This document shows positions 1 to 8,781 of a stretch of 64,000 nucleotides of DNA, piece by piece. A program made the translations under genes and the position numbers. Position 1 is the stretch's first letter. Each line of letters opens with the position of its first letter. The stretch is from Amycolatopsis vastitatis. Lineage in GTDB: Bacteria; Actinomycetota; Actinomycetes; Mycobacteriales; Pseudonocardiaceae. The DNA is taken from NCBI RefSeq assembly GCF_002234595.1, contig NZ_NMUL01000058.1:52169-116168 (forward strand), in the 5' to 3' direction. Under the pieces are notes generated by a model. It ran no database searches and was not told where the DNA came from. It saw only the letters and a list, made by a program, of their open reading frames with translations.

Positions 1-71
1 CGCCGGTGCGAATACTCCACCGTGGACAGAACGGGTGATTGAACAGGCGCCGGGCTGGGAAATTCGTCGCC

Positions 72-608
72 ATGCCGAGTGAATCGCCCTTTCGTGAGGA
101 AGACGGACCGGACGAAAACGACCTTCCGGTCAGCCGGCCCGCGTGGCCGGTCACGGCGCTCAGCACGGTCGCCCAGGGCGGCGTGCTCTGGGTCTTCGTG
201 GCCGGGGTCCTGGCGTGGCGTCCCGGCCCCCGCCGCCGGGCCGCCGGCCGCGGTCTCGTGGCGGGCGCGGCCGGGATGGCCTCCGGGCACGCCGTGAAGG
301 CCGTGGTCCGGCGGCGGCGGCCGCCGGCCCAGCGGCTGCCGGCCCGCCAGGCACTGCCCGAGCAGCCGAAGTCTTCGGCGTTCCCGTCCACGCACGCGAC
401 TACCGCGGCCGCGTTCACGGTCGCCGTCGCGCTCACGGCGCCGGCGGCGGGTGCCGCGATCGCGCCGCTGGCCGCCGCCGTTTGCTACAGCAGGCTCCGG
501 ACCCGGGCGCACTGGCCGACCGACGTGTACGGCGGGGCCGCACTGGGTGCGGTCGTCGGCGGCCTGGCGCACCGCCGGTTCACGCGCGGAAGTACGCCCG
601 GAAAGTAG
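72..608 (+). CDS. PAP2-family membrane phosphatase
   Basis: This is a short (178 aa) phosphatidic-acid-phosphatase type 2 family protein that would remove phosphate from a lipid-linked substrate at the membrane. The three family motifs are visible: KAVVRRRRP near residue 75, PSTH near 106 and SR-x5-H-x3-D near 140-152. Hydrophobic segments lie between them. I chose the ATG at 72; an upstream in-frame TTG at 39 would add 11 residues and has no better ribosome site. The 3' end overlaps the convergent gene at 580-1515 by 29 bp. The lipid substrate cannot be told from sequence. Confidence 0.85.
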   Translation: MPSESPFREEDGPDENDLPVSRPAWPVTALSTVAQGGVLWVFVAGVLAWRPGPRRRAAGRGLVAGAAGMASGHAVKAVVRRRRPPAQRLPARQALPEQPKSSAFPSTHATTAAAFTVAVALTAPAAGAAIAPLAAAVCYSRLRTRAHWPTDVYGGAALGAVVGGLAHRRFTRGSTPGK

Positions 609-1515
609 TGCCTTCGTCGCCGGTGTACAGGCGGACGAGGTCGGCGAGGTGGTTGACGAGCAGGAGCCCGCGGCCGCGCGGCTGGTACGGCGTCGCGGGG
701 TGGCGGCCGGCGAGCGGGTCCCCGAGCCGGCCGCCGTCGTGGACTTCGCAGACGAACTCGCCGTCGCCGCCCCAGAAGCGGACGGTTCCGGACCCGCTGC
801 CGTGCTCGACGCTGTTGGAGAGCAGTTCGGTGACGACCACCTCGACGTCGGCGACCCGGTCGGCGCTGAGCCCGCAGGCGGCCGCGTGGACGTGGGCCAG
901 TGCCCTGGCCGCCGCGAGATGGGTGGTGCCGGCGAGTTCGAAGGCCCCGTCCGGCACCGGCAGGGCCTGGTTGTACCGGTCGATCACCTTCGCCGGGGCG
1001 TACACGGCGCTGGGCCGCCGCCCCGCGCCGTCGATCAGGACCGGGTGGGTGGCTTCGGCGTCGGCGAGGACGTCCTCCGCGAGCGTCTCGACGTCGTAGG
1101 GGCAGAGGATCGTCACGTCCCGGCCGGTGAAGGCGAGGTTGATGAGGGCTTCGTGCTGGACGCACGCCGGGTACTCCACAGCCGACCGCGCCGCCCAGAT
1201 CGGCTCGCCGATGATCCGCACCGGCCGACCGGGGTGGGTGTCGGCGAACGCGCGCAGCACCCCGGGGATGATCCGTCCGGGGTTGCGGCCGGCCTCGGTC
1301 ATGTCCAGCAGGTGGACCCGCTTCGCGTCCGCTCCGAGCTCCCGCCGCAGCAGGGCGAGGTTGTCGCCCGGCACCGACACCGCCACCGGTTCGTCGGCGG
1401 CCAGGCCGCCCCACACGAACGGCACGGTCCCCGCCAGGTATTCGGCCTCGCCGCGGTAGAACAGCGCCGGGTGCACGAACGGGCCGGCCGCACAGGCATC
1501 CGCGGTCGCGCTCAA
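580..1515 (-). CDS. MEDS-domain / HATPase anti-sigma regulatory protein
   Basis: The N-terminal half (about 1-165) resembles the MEDS sensory domain. The C-terminal half (about 185-311) is a HATPase_c_2 serine-kinase-like ATPase with an N-box (ELLSNSVEHG) and a G-box (GRGLLLVNH). This arrangement is known in RsbA/RsbW-type anti-sigma regulators, so a role in partner-switching control of a sigma factor is likely. The start is a TTG chosen because a full AAGGAGG site sits 6 nt upstream; no ATG fits. No sigma factor or antagonist lies beside it. Confidence 0.82.
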   Translation of the reverse strand: MSATADACAAGPFVHPALFYRGEAEYLAGTVPFVWGGLAADEPVAVSVPGDNLALLRRELGADAKRVHLLDMTEAGRNPGRIIPGVLRAFADTHPGRPVRIIGEPIWAARSAVEYPACVQHEALINLAFTGRDVTILCPYDVETLAEDVLADAEATHPVLIDGAGRRPSAVYAPAKVIDRYNQALPVPDGAFELAGTTHLAAARALAHVHAAACGLSADRVADVEVVVTELLSNSVEHGSGSGTVRFWGGDGEFVCEVHDGGRLGDPLAGRHPATPYQPRGRGLLLVNHLADLVRLYTGDEGTTFRAYFRA

Positions 1516-1595
1516 GCCGTTCCTCCTTCAGGCAGGGACGCCTCCAGTATGCGCGACCGCGTCGCCGGATCGGGGGACACCCGGGTCACTCCACG

Positions 1596-3332
1596 TCACC
1601 AGGACGGCGGAGTGGCCAGCCGCTGTGCGGTTTCCAGCAGCATGGCGTGGACGAAGGCCTGGGGGAGGTTCCCGCGCAGCTGCCGCTGCCGGACGTCGTA
1701 CTCCTCGGCGAACAGCCCGGGCGGGCCGCAAGCGGCGCGGTTGCGTTCGAACCAGCGGAACGCCTCGGTGAGGTCGCCTTGGTGCCGGCAGGCCAGCGCC
1801 ATGGTGAACCCGCACAGCAGGAACGCGCCCTCGGCCTCGCCCAGCGGCCGGTCGTCCTGGGCGAAGCGGTAGACGTACCCGTCTTCGGTGAGGTCGCGGC
1901 GGACCGCGTCGAGCGTCGCGCGGGTGCGCGGGTCGTCGGCGGGCAGAGCCCCGCGCACGGGCGGGAGCAGCAGCGCCGCGTCCGTGCCGGAGCGGCCCGG
2001 GCTGCGCCGCCAGGCGCCGTGCCGGTCCAGGCAGCGGGCCGTGGTTTCGGCGAGCAGTTTGTCGGCGAGGCTCGCCAGCTCGGCCCCGCGGTACGCGGGC
2101 ACCTCGCGCGCCAGCGCGCGCAGGCCGGCGACGCAGGCGAGCCGCGAGTGGGTCCACCACTGGTCGTCCAGCTCCCAGATCCCGGCTTCCGGGCGGTCCC
2201 AGCGTTCGGTGATCAGCCGGACGACGACGTCGGCGGCGCGCTCGACGTCGCCGCCGAAGCGGTCGTGGCGGGCCGCGGCCGCGTGCAGCTGCAGCAGTTC
2301 GCCGAGGGCGTCCAGCTGGAACTGGCCGGTGACGCGGTTGCCGACGACGTCGGAGCCACCGGGGTAGCCGGGCAGGTGCAGCGTCGTTTCGCCGGGCGGC
2401 GGGGTGCCGTCGGCCCGGTAAGCGGGCAGGAGTCGGTCTCCATGGTCGAGGACGCGGGCAGTCGTGAACCGGAGCGCGTCGTCGAGCAGGGGGTGCGGCT
2501 CGTCGACGGACGCGGCGAGCCCGGCATAGCACTGGTCTCGCAGCCACACGTACCGGTAGTCGTAGTTGCGGCCGGCTTCGGAACGCTCCGGCAGGCCGAG
2601 GGTGGCCGCGGCGACCATGCCGCCGGAATCCGTGGTCAGCCCCCGCAGGACCGCGTAGGCGTGCCGGGCGTCGCGGGCGGCGACGGTGTTCTCCAGCTCC
2701 GGCACGGCGCTGTGCCACGCGTGTTCGGTGGCTTCCCACAGATAGGCGGCGTCGGGCGGATCGGGCAGGCGCCGGTCGGAGAGCTCGAGGACGAGGTCGT
2801 GCCGGCCGCCGGCCGGCACGGTCAGCTCGAAGGCCAGCCGTCCGTCCTCGGCCACCGCGTCCCCGGCGCCCGTCCAGCGCACCCGCAGGTCGCCGGTGCG
2901 GCCCGTCCACGTCCCGTCTTCGTCCCGCCGCAGCTCGCGCAGCGACCGTCGCCCGAAGCCGTCGGCCAGGTCCAGCCGGACGCGCATCCGGACGGCCCGT
3001 TCGACCGCCTCGATGCGGCGCAGCAGCACGACGCGGTGCGGATCGCCGGGGTGGGCGAGGGCTTCCCGGCACTCGACGGCGGTCTCGGTCGTCACCCAGC
3101 GGTTGCGCCAGATCAGGCCGCCGGGTTCGTAGTGGCCGCCCCAGACGTACGCGCCGACGGGGCTGACGAGGTAGCTGCCGGTGCCGCCGATCAGCGAGGA
3201 CAGCACGGCGCTGTCGGACCACCCGGGGGCGCAGAGCCAGGCGATGTCGCCGCGCGGGCCGCACAGCGCGCCACGCTCGCCGTCGGCCAGCAGCGCGTAC
3301 TCGCGCAGGACGTGCGGGGCGACGCCGGTCAT
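1596..3332 (-). CDS. GH15 family glycoside hydrolase (glucoamylase/trehalase type)
   Basis: A 578-residue cytoplasmic protein (no signal peptide) of glycoside hydrolase family 15, which releases glucose from alpha-glucans or trehalose by inversion. The (alpha/alpha)6-barrel signatures are present: RNYDYRYVWLRD at 255-266, GIWE with candidate general acid Glu387, and AEEYD near 542-546 for the general base, followed by GN-PQA-H near the C-terminus. Its ATG overlaps the SDR stop by 4 bp (ATGA), so it is the last gene of the leftward operon. Substrate is not decided by sequence. Confidence 0.88.
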   Translation of the reverse strand: MTGVAPHVLREYALLADGERGALCGPRGDIAWLCAPGWSDSAVLSSLIGGTGSYLVSPVGAYVWGGHYEPGGLIWRNRWVTTETAVECREALAHPGDPHRVVLLRRIEAVERAVRMRVRLDLADGFGRRSLRELRRDEDGTWTGRTGDLRVRWTGAGDAVAEDGRLAFELTVPAGGRHDLVLELSDRRLPDPPDAAYLWEATEHAWHSAVPELENTVAARDARHAYAVLRGLTTDSGGMVAAATLGLPERSEAGRNYDYRYVWLRDQCYAGLAASVDEPHPLLDDALRFTTARVLDHGDRLLPAYRADGTPPPGETTLHLPGYPGGSDVVGNRVTGQFQLDALGELLQLHAAAARHDRFGGDVERAADVVVRLITERWDRPEAGIWELDDQWWTHSRLACVAGLRALAREVPAYRGAELASLADKLLAETTARCLDRHGAWRRSPGRSGTDAALLLPPVRGALPADDPRTRATLDAVRRDLTEDGYVYRFAQDDRPLGEAEGAFLLCGFTMALACRHQGDLTEAFRWFERNRAACGPPGLFAEEYDVRQRQLRGNLPQAFVHAMLLETAQRLATPPSW

Positions 3333-4327
3333 GACCGGGCTCGGCGCCACACCGCCAGCGCCGTTGCGGCGAGCGCGCTCCCGCCGGCGGCCAGGAGGCC
3401 GTGGTGCGTGCTGGCCCACAGCTGGAAGCTGCGCGGGGTGGACTTGCGGTCGAACCGGCCGTGCGCGCCGTAGTCCCGCGAGCGGTCGGCCGGTGCCCAG
3501 AGGTTTTCGGGCTGGCCGGCGGGCTTGTCCGCGTCGGTCTGCTGTGACTGGTAGCCGGTCTTGGCCAGGTAGCGATCGAGGATGCCGGGGGCGACGGCGT
3601 TCGCGAGGAGGGTGCCGGCGGTGCTGCCGCCGACCCAGTACTCGCGACGGCGCGGGTGGTCGGCGGCGTGCAGCACGGCCCGCGCGGCGACCTCCGGCTG
3701 GTAGATCGGGGGCACCGGCTGGGCCTGGTGGGGCAGCTTGGACCGGACCCAGGAGAACTGCGGCGTGTTGACGGCCGGCATCTGGACCATCGTGGTGCGG
3801 ACGTGGCTGCCTTCGTGCAGCAGTTCGCAGCGCAGGGACTCGTTGAAGCCCTGGATGGCGTGCTTCGCGCCGCAATACGCGCTCTGCAGCGGGATCCCGC
3901 GGTAGGCGAGGGCCGAGCCGACCTGCACGATGGTGCCCCGGTCGCGCGGCTTCATCCGCCGGAGGGCGGCCATCGTGCCGTGCACGTAGCCGAGGTAGCT
4001 GACCTCGGTGACGCGGCGGAACTCGTCCGGCTCGATCTCGCTGAACGGCGCGAACACCGAGGTGAACGCGACGTTCACCCACACGTCGATCGGCCCGAGC
4101 TCCTTTTCGGCCCGTTCGGCCGCGGCTTCGACCTGCGCGAAGTCGGCGACGTCGGTGGGAATCGCGAGCGCGGTCCCGCCCTCACGGGTGACGTCCCCGG
4201 CGGCGGCATCGAGGCCCTCTTCGCCGCGGGCGAGCAGCGCGACGCGGGCTTCCCGCGCGCCGAACGCGCGGGCGACGGCACGGCCGATGCCCCCGCTGGC
4301 GCCGGTCACGACTACTACCTGGTTCAT
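3329..4327 (-). CDS. SDR family oxidoreductase with C-terminal hydrophobic tail
   Basis: A classical short-chain dehydrogenase: TGASGGIG at 8-15 binds NAD(P), and Ser138-Tyr151-Lys155 form the catalytic triad. The usual NNAG is replaced by NVAF at 85-88. At 332 aa it is longer than a typical SDR; the extra C-terminal portion ends in a hydrophobic stretch (about 309-325) followed by Arg residues, which may anchor it to the membrane. Both ends overlap neighbours by 4 bp, which indicates translational coupling in the operon. The substrate is unknown. Confidence 0.85.
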   Translation of the reverse strand: MNQVVVVTGASGGIGRAVARAFGAREARVALLARGEEGLDAAAGDVTREGGTALAIPTDVADFAQVEAAAERAEKELGPIDVWVNVAFTSVFAPFSEIEPDEFRRVTEVSYLGYVHGTMAALRRMKPRDRGTIVQVGSALAYRGIPLQSAYCGAKHAIQGFNESLRCELLHEGSHVRTTMVQMPAVNTPQFSWVRSKLPHQAQPVPPIYQPEVAARAVLHAADHPRRREYWVGGSTAGTLLANAVAPGILDRYLAKTGYQSQQTDADKPAGQPENLWAPADRSRDYGAHGRFDRKSTPRSFQLWASTHHGLLAAGGSALAATALAVWRRARS

Positions 4328-4635
4328 GACTGCCTCCGTTCTCCGATGCGGGCCGCGCGGGCCCAGGCGGCCGCGACGATCACGTTCGCCAAAGCGGCGG
4401 CCCGCCACCGCCGGGACACCACGGCCACGCCGAGCATGCTGACGCTGTGCGCGACATCGGCGGTCCAGCCCCAGCGGGCGACGATGCCGTCCGGGCGCCG
4501 CCAAGTGGCCGTGGCCTGTGCGAGGTGCCGGATGCCCAGCGCCAGCACGACTTTCCGCGGGACGGGCAGGTGCCGCGAAGCGACGACCAGCCCGCCGCCC
4601 CATACCGCCCGGGCCGCGGCGATCGCGCGTGTCAC
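4324..4635 (-). CDS. small membrane protein of unknown function
   Basis: A 103-residue protein that I do not recognise. The GTG start overlaps the upstream gene's stop (GTGA) and its own stop overlaps the next ATG (ATGA), so it is clearly a translated operon member. It is rich in Ala, Val and Trp with two or three weakly hydrophobic segments and an Arg-rich C-terminus. Its position between a membrane-anchored dehydrogenase and an SDR suggests an accessory membrane role, but this is inference only. Confidence 0.6.
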   Translation of the reverse strand: MTRAIAAARAVWGGGLVVASRHLPVPRKVVLALGIRHLAQATATWRRPDGIVARWGWTADVAHSVSMLGVAVVSRRWRAAALANVIVAAAWARAARIGERRQS

Positions 4636-7600
4636 CGGGTCCTCCGGCGAGACACGGCGATGCCCAGCGCGGCCACGCCGAGCGCGGCGAGCACCGCCGT
4701 CCGCTTCTTCCTCGGCGCCTCCGCCGGGCCGTCGAGCGCACTGGCCAGCAGCTCCGCCAGGTGCACGCCTTCCCGGCCGCCGCTGTCCAGCTCGTGCAGC
4801 TGGGTGCGGCAGCTGAAGCCGTCGGCCAGGACCGCCGTGTCCGGCGACGCCTCCCTCACCCGGGGCAGCAGGACCCGCTCGGCACACGCCTTCGAGACGT
4901 CGAGATGACCCTTCTCGAAGCCGAAGTTGCCGGCCAGGCCGCAGCAGCCGCTGTCGAGGTGCTCGGCGTCGACCCCCGCGGCTTCCAGAAGACGCGCATC
5001 GGCGTCCCAGCCCATGATCGCGTGCTGGTGGCAGTGGACCTGCGCGATCGCCTTCGCGTCGAGCCGCGGCGGGCGGTAGCCGGGGGAGTGCTCGGTGAGC
5101 AGCTCCGCGAGCGTCACCGTTTGCGCGCGCAGCCGCCGGACGTCCTGGTCGCCCGGGAACAGCTCGTACGCGTCGGAGCGGAACACCGCCGTGCAGCTGG
5201 GTTCCAGGCCGACGACGAACCCGCCGTCGTGCAGGTGCGGGGCCAGCTCGCGGACCGTGCGGGCGAGGATGTGCTTGGCGAGGCCCAGCTGCCCCGTGGA
5301 GATCCACGTGAGCCCGCAGCACATCGGCGCCGACGGCATCGTGACCCGCCATCCGGCGTCCTCCATCACTCGGATCGCGGCCTGCCCGACGTGCGGGTGG
5401 AAGGAGTTGGTGAACGTGTCCGGCCACAGCAGCACCGTGCCGCGGGCGCCGGTGCCGGACGGCCCCCGCCGGGCGAACCACTGCTGCAGCGTCTCTCCGG
5501 CGAACCTCGGGATTTCGCGGTCCTCGACGCCGGCCGCGAGCGTGGCCAGGCGCGCCAGCCCGGGCGCGTGGGTGAGGGCGTTCACCACGCGCCCGGCCCG
5601 CAGCCCGCCGACGACCCGGGCGAACGCCGGCAGCCAGCCCATCGTGTAGTCCGAGCGCGGCCGCCGCCACGGACGGCCCTCGTAGTGGTGGCTGAGGAAC
5701 TCCGCCTTGTACGTCGCCATGTCCACATTGGCCGGACAGTCGGTCTTGCATCCCTTGCACGCCAGGCAAAGGTCGAGGGCTTCGCGCACGTCGTCGGAGC
5801 GCCAGCCCTCGCCGACGGGACTGTCGCCGTGGCCGTCGAGCATCTCGAACAGCAGCCGGGCACGCCCGCGCGTGGAGTGCTCCTCCTCGCCGGTCACCTG
5901 GTACGACGGGCACATGACCTGCCCGCCGCTCGTGGTGTGCTGCCGGCACCGGCCGACGCCGACGCAGCGGTTGGCGGCCTGGGCGAACGAGCCGCCGTCC
6001 TCGGGGAACCGGAAGTGCAGGTCCTGCGGGTCGGCGGGCGCCCAGCCGGCGCCGAGGCGCAGGTTCTCGTCGAGCCGGTAGGGGGCGACGACCTTGCCGG
6101 GGTTCATCCGGTTCCCGGGGTCGAAGACGGCCTTCAGCCTGCCGAACGCCGTCACCAGGTCCTCGCCGAACATCTTCGGCAGCAGTTCGCCGCGGGACTG
6201 GCCGTCGCCGTGCTCGCCCGAGAACGAGCCGCCCATCGCGGCGACGAGGTCGGCGGCGCGTTCCATGAACCGCCGGTAGGTGGCGACGCCGTCGGCGGAG
6301 TAGAGGTCGAACGGGATCCGGGTGTGCACGCAGCCCTGGCCGAAGTGGCCGTACAGGCTCGGGCCCGTTTCGCCGGCGTAGCCGAACTCTTCGTACAGCG
6401 CGATCAGCTTCCGCAGGTACTCGCCGAGCCGGTCCGGCGCGACGGCGGAGTCCTCCCAGCCTTCGAAGGTGTCGGCCCGGCCCGGCAGGTGCGCGGTGGC
6501 GCCGAGCCCGGCTTCGCGGACCTGCCAGAGCTCGTGCTCGCGTTCGGGGTCGTCGAGGAACTCGACGTCGGCTTCGTGCTCGGTGTCGTGGAGGGCGTCG
6601 AGCATCTTGTGCGCCTGCCGCTCGGCTTCTTCGTGCGTGCCGGCGGCGAACTGCACCATGAGGAACGCGCGGCCCTCCGGCAGCTCGCCGAGCGCCTTCG
6701 GGTTCATGTGCTTGATCTGCTGGTCGCGGATCAGCTTGTGGTCGACGCCTTCCAGCGCGACCGGCTCGTGCGGGAGGATCGAGGGCACGGCGTCGGCGGC
6801 CTTCGCGATGTCCGGGTAGCCGAGGACGACGAGCGTCCGTTCGGGCAGCACCGGGACCAGCTCCAGCTCCGACCGCAGCACGGTGACCAAAGTGGACTCG
6901 CTGCCGACGAGCAGCCCGGCGACGTCGAAGTCGTGCTCCGGCAGCAGGGAGTCGAGGTTGTAGCCCGACACGCGGCGCGGGATGTCCGGGTACCGGCGGC
7001 GGATCTCGTCGGCGTATTCGTCGCGCAGCCGGCGCAGCTGCCGGTAGATCGCCGCCCGCGGGTCGCCGCGGCGCTCGATCCCGGCGTACTCCTCGTCGGT
7101 GGTTTCGCCGCACCAGAAGCGGATTCCGTCGTAGGTGAGGACTTCCAGGCGTGCGATGTTGTCGACGACCTTGCCGGTCCGCTGGGCCGTGGCGCCGCAC
7201 GAGTTGTTGCCGATCATCCCGCCGAGCGTGCAGTTCATGTGCGTCGCCGGCTCCGGCCCGTACCGCAGGCCGGTGTCCGCCAGCTGCCGGTTCAGCTCGT
7301 CGAGCACGATCCCCGGCTGCACCACGCAGGTGCGCGCGTCGGCGTCGACCGACTCGAGCCGGTTGCAGTACTTCGAAAAGTCGAGCACCACGGCGGTGTT
7401 GGTGCACTGCCCGGCGAGGCTGGTGCCCCCGCCCCGGGACAGGACCGGCGCCCCGAACTCCCGCGCCACCGCGATCGCCGCCACGGCGTCGTCCGGCGTC
7501 CGCGGCACGACGACGCCGAGCGGGACCTGGCGGAAGTTGGAGGCGTCGGTCGAATACGCCGCACGCGTTCCGCGATCGAAGCGCACTTCGCCGTCGACGC

Positions 7601-7691
7601 GCTCGCGCAGGGCCGCGGCGAGCGCGCCGGCGTCGAGGTCTTCGTGGTCCGCGTGGCGCACCACGGGGTCGGGCAGCTGGACGGTTCCCAT
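4632..7691 (-). CDS. FAD-linked oxidase / Fe-S protein (D-lactate dehydrogenase type)
   Basis: A 1019-residue fusion of a PCMH-type FAD domain (RGGGTSLAGQ at 86-95), an FAD-oxidase C domain, two ferredoxin-like cluster motifs (CVGVGRC and CLACKGCKTDCP) and a CCG domain (CCGLAGNFG). This is the layout of the large single-chain D-2-hydroxyacid dehydrogenases that pass electrons from D-lactate or related acids to quinone. The last 21 residues form a hydrophobic helix followed by Arg, which would tether it to the membrane. It lies 13 bp after the enolase-superfamily gene. The exact hydroxyacid is inferred, not shown. Confidence 0.86.
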   Translation of the reverse strand: MGTVQLPDPVVRHADHEDLDAGALAAALRERVDGEVRFDRGTRAAYSTDASNFRQVPLGVVVPRTPDDAVAAIAVAREFGAPVLSRGGGTSLAGQCTNTAVVLDFSKYCNRLESVDADARTCVVQPGIVLDELNRQLADTGLRYGPEPATHMNCTLGGMIGNNSCGATAQRTGKVVDNIARLEVLTYDGIRFWCGETTDEEYAGIERRGDPRAAIYRQLRRLRDEYADEIRRRYPDIPRRVSGYNLDSLLPEHDFDVAGLLVGSESTLVTVLRSELELVPVLPERTLVVLGYPDIAKAADAVPSILPHEPVALEGVDHKLIRDQQIKHMNPKALGELPEGRAFLMVQFAAGTHEEAERQAHKMLDALHDTEHEADVEFLDDPEREHELWQVREAGLGATAHLPGRADTFEGWEDSAVAPDRLGEYLRKLIALYEEFGYAGETGPSLYGHFGQGCVHTRIPFDLYSADGVATYRRFMERAADLVAAMGGSFSGEHGDGQSRGELLPKMFGEDLVTAFGRLKAVFDPGNRMNPGKVVAPYRLDENLRLGAGWAPADPQDLHFRFPEDGGSFAQAANRCVGVGRCRQHTTSGGQVMCPSYQVTGEEEHSTRGRARLLFEMLDGHGDSPVGEGWRSDDVREALDLCLACKGCKTDCPANVDMATYKAEFLSHHYEGRPWRRPRSDYTMGWLPAFARVVGGLRAGRVVNALTHAPGLARLATLAAGVEDREIPRFAGETLQQWFARRGPSGTGARGTVLLWPDTFTNSFHPHVGQAAIRVMEDAGWRVTMPSAPMCCGLTWISTGQLGLAKHILARTVRELAPHLHDGGFVVGLEPSCTAVFRSDAYELFPGDQDVRRLRAQTVTLAELLTEHSPGYRPPRLDAKAIAQVHCHQHAIMGWDADARLLEAAGVDAEHLDSGCCGLAGNFGFEKGHLDVSKACAERVLLPRVREASPDTAVLADGFSCRTQLHELDSGGREGVHLAELLASALDGPAEAPRKKRTAVLAALGVAALGIAVSRRRTR

Positions 7692-7704
7692 CGCGGATCC
7701 TCCT

Positions 7705-8781
7705 TCAGAGTGCGTACTCGGCCGCGGCTTCGGCGCGGAAGGTCAGCCCGTGCCCGGGCGCGGCCATCGACGGCGTCACGGTGCCGCCGGCGGGGTCGAG
7801 ACAGCCGTCGAAGAACAGCCGCTCGATCCGGTCGTGGTCGGCGAACCACTCGATGTGCCGGAAGTTCTGCGTGGCCACGGCGGCGTGTGCGGAGAGGTTC
7901 GGCGCGCAGTGCGCCGAGACGTCCCGGCTGACCGCGGCGGCGAGGGCGGTGGCCCGCCGCCATTCGGTGAAACCGCCGCACCGGGTGACGTCGACCTGGA
8001 GGCAGTCGACGACCGGCAGCATGCGGGCGAAGCAGGGCAGGTCGTAGCCGTACTCCCCGGCGGCGATGTCCGGCCCGCCGGGCGTGCGCAGCCTGCCGAG
8101 GCCGTCCAGGTCGTCGCTGGACACCGGTTCCTCGAACCAGGTGACTCCCGCGTCCCGCAGCGGCGCCAGCAGCCGGCCCGCCGCACCGACCGAATAGGCG
8201 CCGTTGGCATCCACGTACAGCGCCGCGTCATCGCCGATCACCTTGCGGGCCAGCGCGACCCGGTCGAGATCGCGGTCCCGCGACTCGCCGATCTTGATCT
8301 TCACCCGCGGGATGCGCTGCCGGCGGACCCAGTGGTCCAGCTGCGCGGTCAGTTCGTCGTCGGAGAGGGTGGTGAAGCCGCCGCTGCCGTACACCGCGAC
8401 CTCGTCGTGCACCCGGCCGAGCAGCCTGCTCACGGGCACACCGAGTGACCGGGCCGCGGCGTCCCACAACGCGATGTCGACGGCGGACATGGCGCACGAG
8501 ACCAGGCCCGCGCGGCCGAGGTTGCGGATGGCGTGCTGCATGGCCGCCCAGCAGGCGGGCACGTCGAGCACCGGGCGGCCGCGGACGGCGCCCGCGAGCA
8601 CGTCCTCGATCAGCGGCACGCAGGCCGCGTCGGCGTACGTCCAGCCCAGCCCGGTGACCCCGCCCGCCTCGGCGTGCACCACGACGATCGTGGTCGCGTC
8701 CCAGGCCAGCGTGCCGTCGGCTTCGGGGCCGGGGGTCGGCACCCGGTAGGCCCGGGCGCCGACCCGCTCGATCGTCGTCAC
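7705..8781 (-). CDS. enolase superfamily protein (mandelate racemase / muconate lactonizing type)
   Basis: A 358-residue enolase-superfamily enzyme. Visible catalytic features are KIK at 161-163 (Lys163 as base), metal ligands Asp191, Glu217 and Glu243, and His291 as a second acid/base. Such enzymes abstract an alpha proton from carboxylates, for example in acid-sugar dehydration or racemization. The GTG start overlaps the TPP-enzyme stop (GTGA). In this operon it could feed a 2-keto acid to the TPP enzyme or a hydroxyacid to the FAD/Fe-S dehydrogenase; that link is inference. Confidence 0.85.
   Translation of the reverse strand: MTTIERVGARAYRVPTPGPEADGTLAWDATTIVVVHAEAGGVTGLGWTYADAACVPLIEDVLAGAVRGRPVLDVPACWAAMQHAIRNLGRAGLVSCAMSAVDIALWDAAARSLGVPVSRLLGRVHDEVAVYGSGGFTTLSDDELTAQLDHWVRRQRIPRVKIKIGESRDRDLDRVALARKVIGDDAALYVDANGAYSVGAAGRLLAPLRDAGVTWFEEPVSSDDLDGLGRLRTPGGPDIAAGEYGYDLPCFARMLPVVDCLQVDVTRCGGFTEWRRATALAAAVSRDVSAHCAPNLSAHAAVATQNFRHIEWFADHDRIERLFFDGCLDPAGGTVTPSMAAPGHGLTFRAEAAAEYAL

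Noticed and set aside
143..1099. Long Arg/Pro-rich plus-strand frames across the first kilobase
   Set aside because: They are out-of-frame readings of the PAP2 and MEDS genes produced by high GC content.
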